NCBI RefSeq assembly: GCF_949287625.1
Contig: NZ_CASEGO010000129.1
Span: 1-7,268 of the forward strand
Source of the DNA: an uncultured Brachyspira sp.
Lineage (GTDB): Bacteria > Spirochaetota > Brachyspiria > Brachyspirales > Brachyspiraceae
Reading direction: 5' to 3'
Length of the DNA: 7,268 bases
Shown: positions 6,901 through 7,268 of the stretch, piece by piece
Layout: each line of letters opens with the position of its first letter
How positions within the stretch are numbered: the stretch's first letter is position 1
Notes under the pieces: model-generated
The model's input: the letters and a program-made list of their open reading frames with translations, nothing else
Told to the model about the DNA's origin: nothing
The model's database searches: none
Position numbers and translations under genes: made by a program

Positions 6901-7071
6901 AGGAGAAGCACCAGGGTATACTACCTGCAAAATCATTAATTCTAAATCTGTAGAAGGAAATGATTCTTTATCTATATTATAATATGAGTATAAACCTATC
7001 ATAATAGATACAAATATGATAATGTTTACAAGCATTCTATTACTTGCAAAAAAGTATATTAATTGTTTCAT
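3898..7071 (-). CDS. RND-superfamily inner-membrane efflux transporter (AcrB/HAE type)
   Basis: The 1057 residues match a complete AcrB-like pump: a trimeric inner-membrane antiporter that uses protons to export drugs or other amphiphiles, normally with a membrane fusion protein and an outer-membrane channel. The two halves repeat: TM1 at about 12-31, periplasmic loop 35-335, TM2-TM6 at 340-490, TM7 at 538-557, loop 560-875, TM8-TM12 at 880-1050. TM4 has GMVVDNSIVVCENI: Asp410 is kept, while AcrB's second Asp is Asn411. In TM10, GVLVNDGIIMID has Val948 where AcrB has its essential Lys, then Asn949. TM11 keeps Arg990 and Thr997/998. AGGA (7083 to 7080) lies eight bases before the ATG. No adaptor gene is visible. 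The stop codon lies in an inverted-repeat arm. The substrate cannot be read from sequence. Confidence 0.93.
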   Translation of the reverse strand: MKQLIYFFASNRMLVNIIIFVSIMIGLYSYYNIDKESFPSTDLELMILQVVYPGASPLDVEQNAVIQIEDQLRTISGIDEFTSIITENAAIIFVQLDMEIDTSKAKDDIFRKMQSVPDMAEEVETIEITDINPKLTSIYKIGVHFKKGFEGDEKVLYDFSKELERQLKYVDGVADITVQGRTDPEVKILADPKKLQEYYISLTDIVNSLSARNIRATSGDFKKPLYTDLEENEEEKTIVTMGQFENPIEAANVVVRSTFNGQRVRIQDLAKVNRDFVEKSIYVRINSVEGYSLSIQKKENADIVKTTENINNFLKNNQKLIPENIEVTTMGETSRMVLALTNVATSNLIFGFIIILIVLIIFLDFKSALFTSIGMIVVIFITFSYINFSDLTFNIISLAGIITVIGMVVDNSIVVCENIYDFQKAGKTGLEGTVEAVKDVVSPITVATMTTVVAFMPMLIIKDVVGKLIAPFPKVVVVALIASLFQAIFLLPNNLQDKTKKNLKFLKKIKNPLDFDKEKLFNAMKNPFNKALKTLLKFRYLVALFFIVLLIFSFFLAKESLKKFILIYDTSSDSIMINIDSGIGNSINNTMKYVEQIENIIYKSVDTKNLIAVNSVVGKQVNQNIVDISEESANLAGITVYLIPSTERKKTAYDIMDDINRELEKTSLREELDALMVSVKLPMDPGKAVDIKIVGNNLEQTRKVRDEVKAYLLSLNGVINYYDDDKAGKNELRVLFDYDEIAQLGMNVANVANELRTAYSGTVATSIQELDYKLDFRVQLDRNYIFDTNVLNNLVIPNTYNRLLYLKNVANIVETNGVSSIRHYNGQRCITINADLIQGQNTSIQVMFAVQNKFKDIAQRYPGIIIGFGGEADQTVGALDGLTVTLLIAIVLIYLILLLQFKKFIQPLMIMFLIPFTLTGVFIAFYLHGMPMSFIGFIGIVGLCGVLVNDGIIMIDLINKIIESGKTDTEALNNPKKFAFNSIVEGATQRLLPIFLTTVTTVGGLLPTVYGIGGRADLIVPIVMSLAYGLIFSTLITLIFLPCVFMIAFDLRLIKLK

Positions 7072-7095
7072 ATGTTTTATCCTAAAAATATATAT

Positions 7096-7123
7096 ATTAT
7101 AGTATAGTAAATTTTAATATAAA
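7096..7123 (-). promoter_or_regulatory. Tentative promoter of the RND gene
   Basis: On the minus strand TATAAT (7101 to 7096) matches the -10 consensus perfectly. TTTATA (7123 to 7118), 16 bp upstream, matches four of six -35 bases. Transcription would start near 7089, leaving an 18-base leader that includes the AGGA ribosome binding site. The DNA out to 7268 is almost entirely A/T with several other TATAAT-like strings and no visible gene, so this choice is uncertain. Transcription entering from beyond the window cannot be excluded. Confidence 0.35.
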
Positions 7124-7268
7124 TTTATCTATATAATAAAAAATATTATATAATAATTTATTTTATGTTTAAAATATAGTATTAATTTGTACTAATTAAT
7201 AGACATAAATATTATAGTGTTCATTATAATTATATTTATCACGAATTTTTTTATGATTATTATTTATT

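Noticed and set aside
7130..7152. 9-bp inverted repeat upstream of the RND gene
   Set aside because: The arms are purely A/T in DNA that is nearly all A/T, so a chance match is expected.

Overview
The window is very AT-rich and carries protein genes on both strands. Intergenic DNA is almost pure A/T. The RND pump implies a two-membrane (diderm) cell. The AT bias, the groEL without a groES neighbour and the spirochaete-like GroEL sequence best fit a Brachyspira-type spirochaete. That assignment is inference from gene content, not a database match.

Layout, left to right. Positions 1-153 hold an 11-bp inverted repeat, a possible start of a leftward gene at the very edge, and a promoter. A 311-residue protein follows (154-1089, +). 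It reads as a Fic-fold protein that has lost its catalytic motif but kept a C-terminal winged helix, which makes it a probable pseudoenzyme or regulator. A strong promoter 6 bp after its stop (1096-1123) drives initiator tRNA-fMet, a second CAU tRNA (probably elongator Met) and rpsU (ribosomal protein bS21, TTG start), ending at a strong terminator (1580-1615). groEL (1755-3386, +) is a single-gene unit with its own promoter and terminator, with no groES or CIRCE operator in sight.

The 435 bp between groEL and the next gene contain no gene. They are bounded by long imperfect inverted repeats (3488-3530 and 3871-3901) and contain nested hairpin-forming segments. This looks like a non-coding, MITE-like element or an IS remnant lodged between two convergent genes. 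Its right arm overlaps the stop codon of the last gene, a complete 1057-residue RND efflux transporter (3898-7071, -). The final 197 bases are AT-rich upstream DNA with a tentative promoter for the RND gene.

Functionally, the centre is housekeeping: translation initiation (fMet-tRNA, Met-tRNA, bS21) and protein folding (GroEL). The items worth attention are the Fic-like pseudoenzyme next to the initiator tRNA unit, and the inverted-repeat element at the end of the RND gene.
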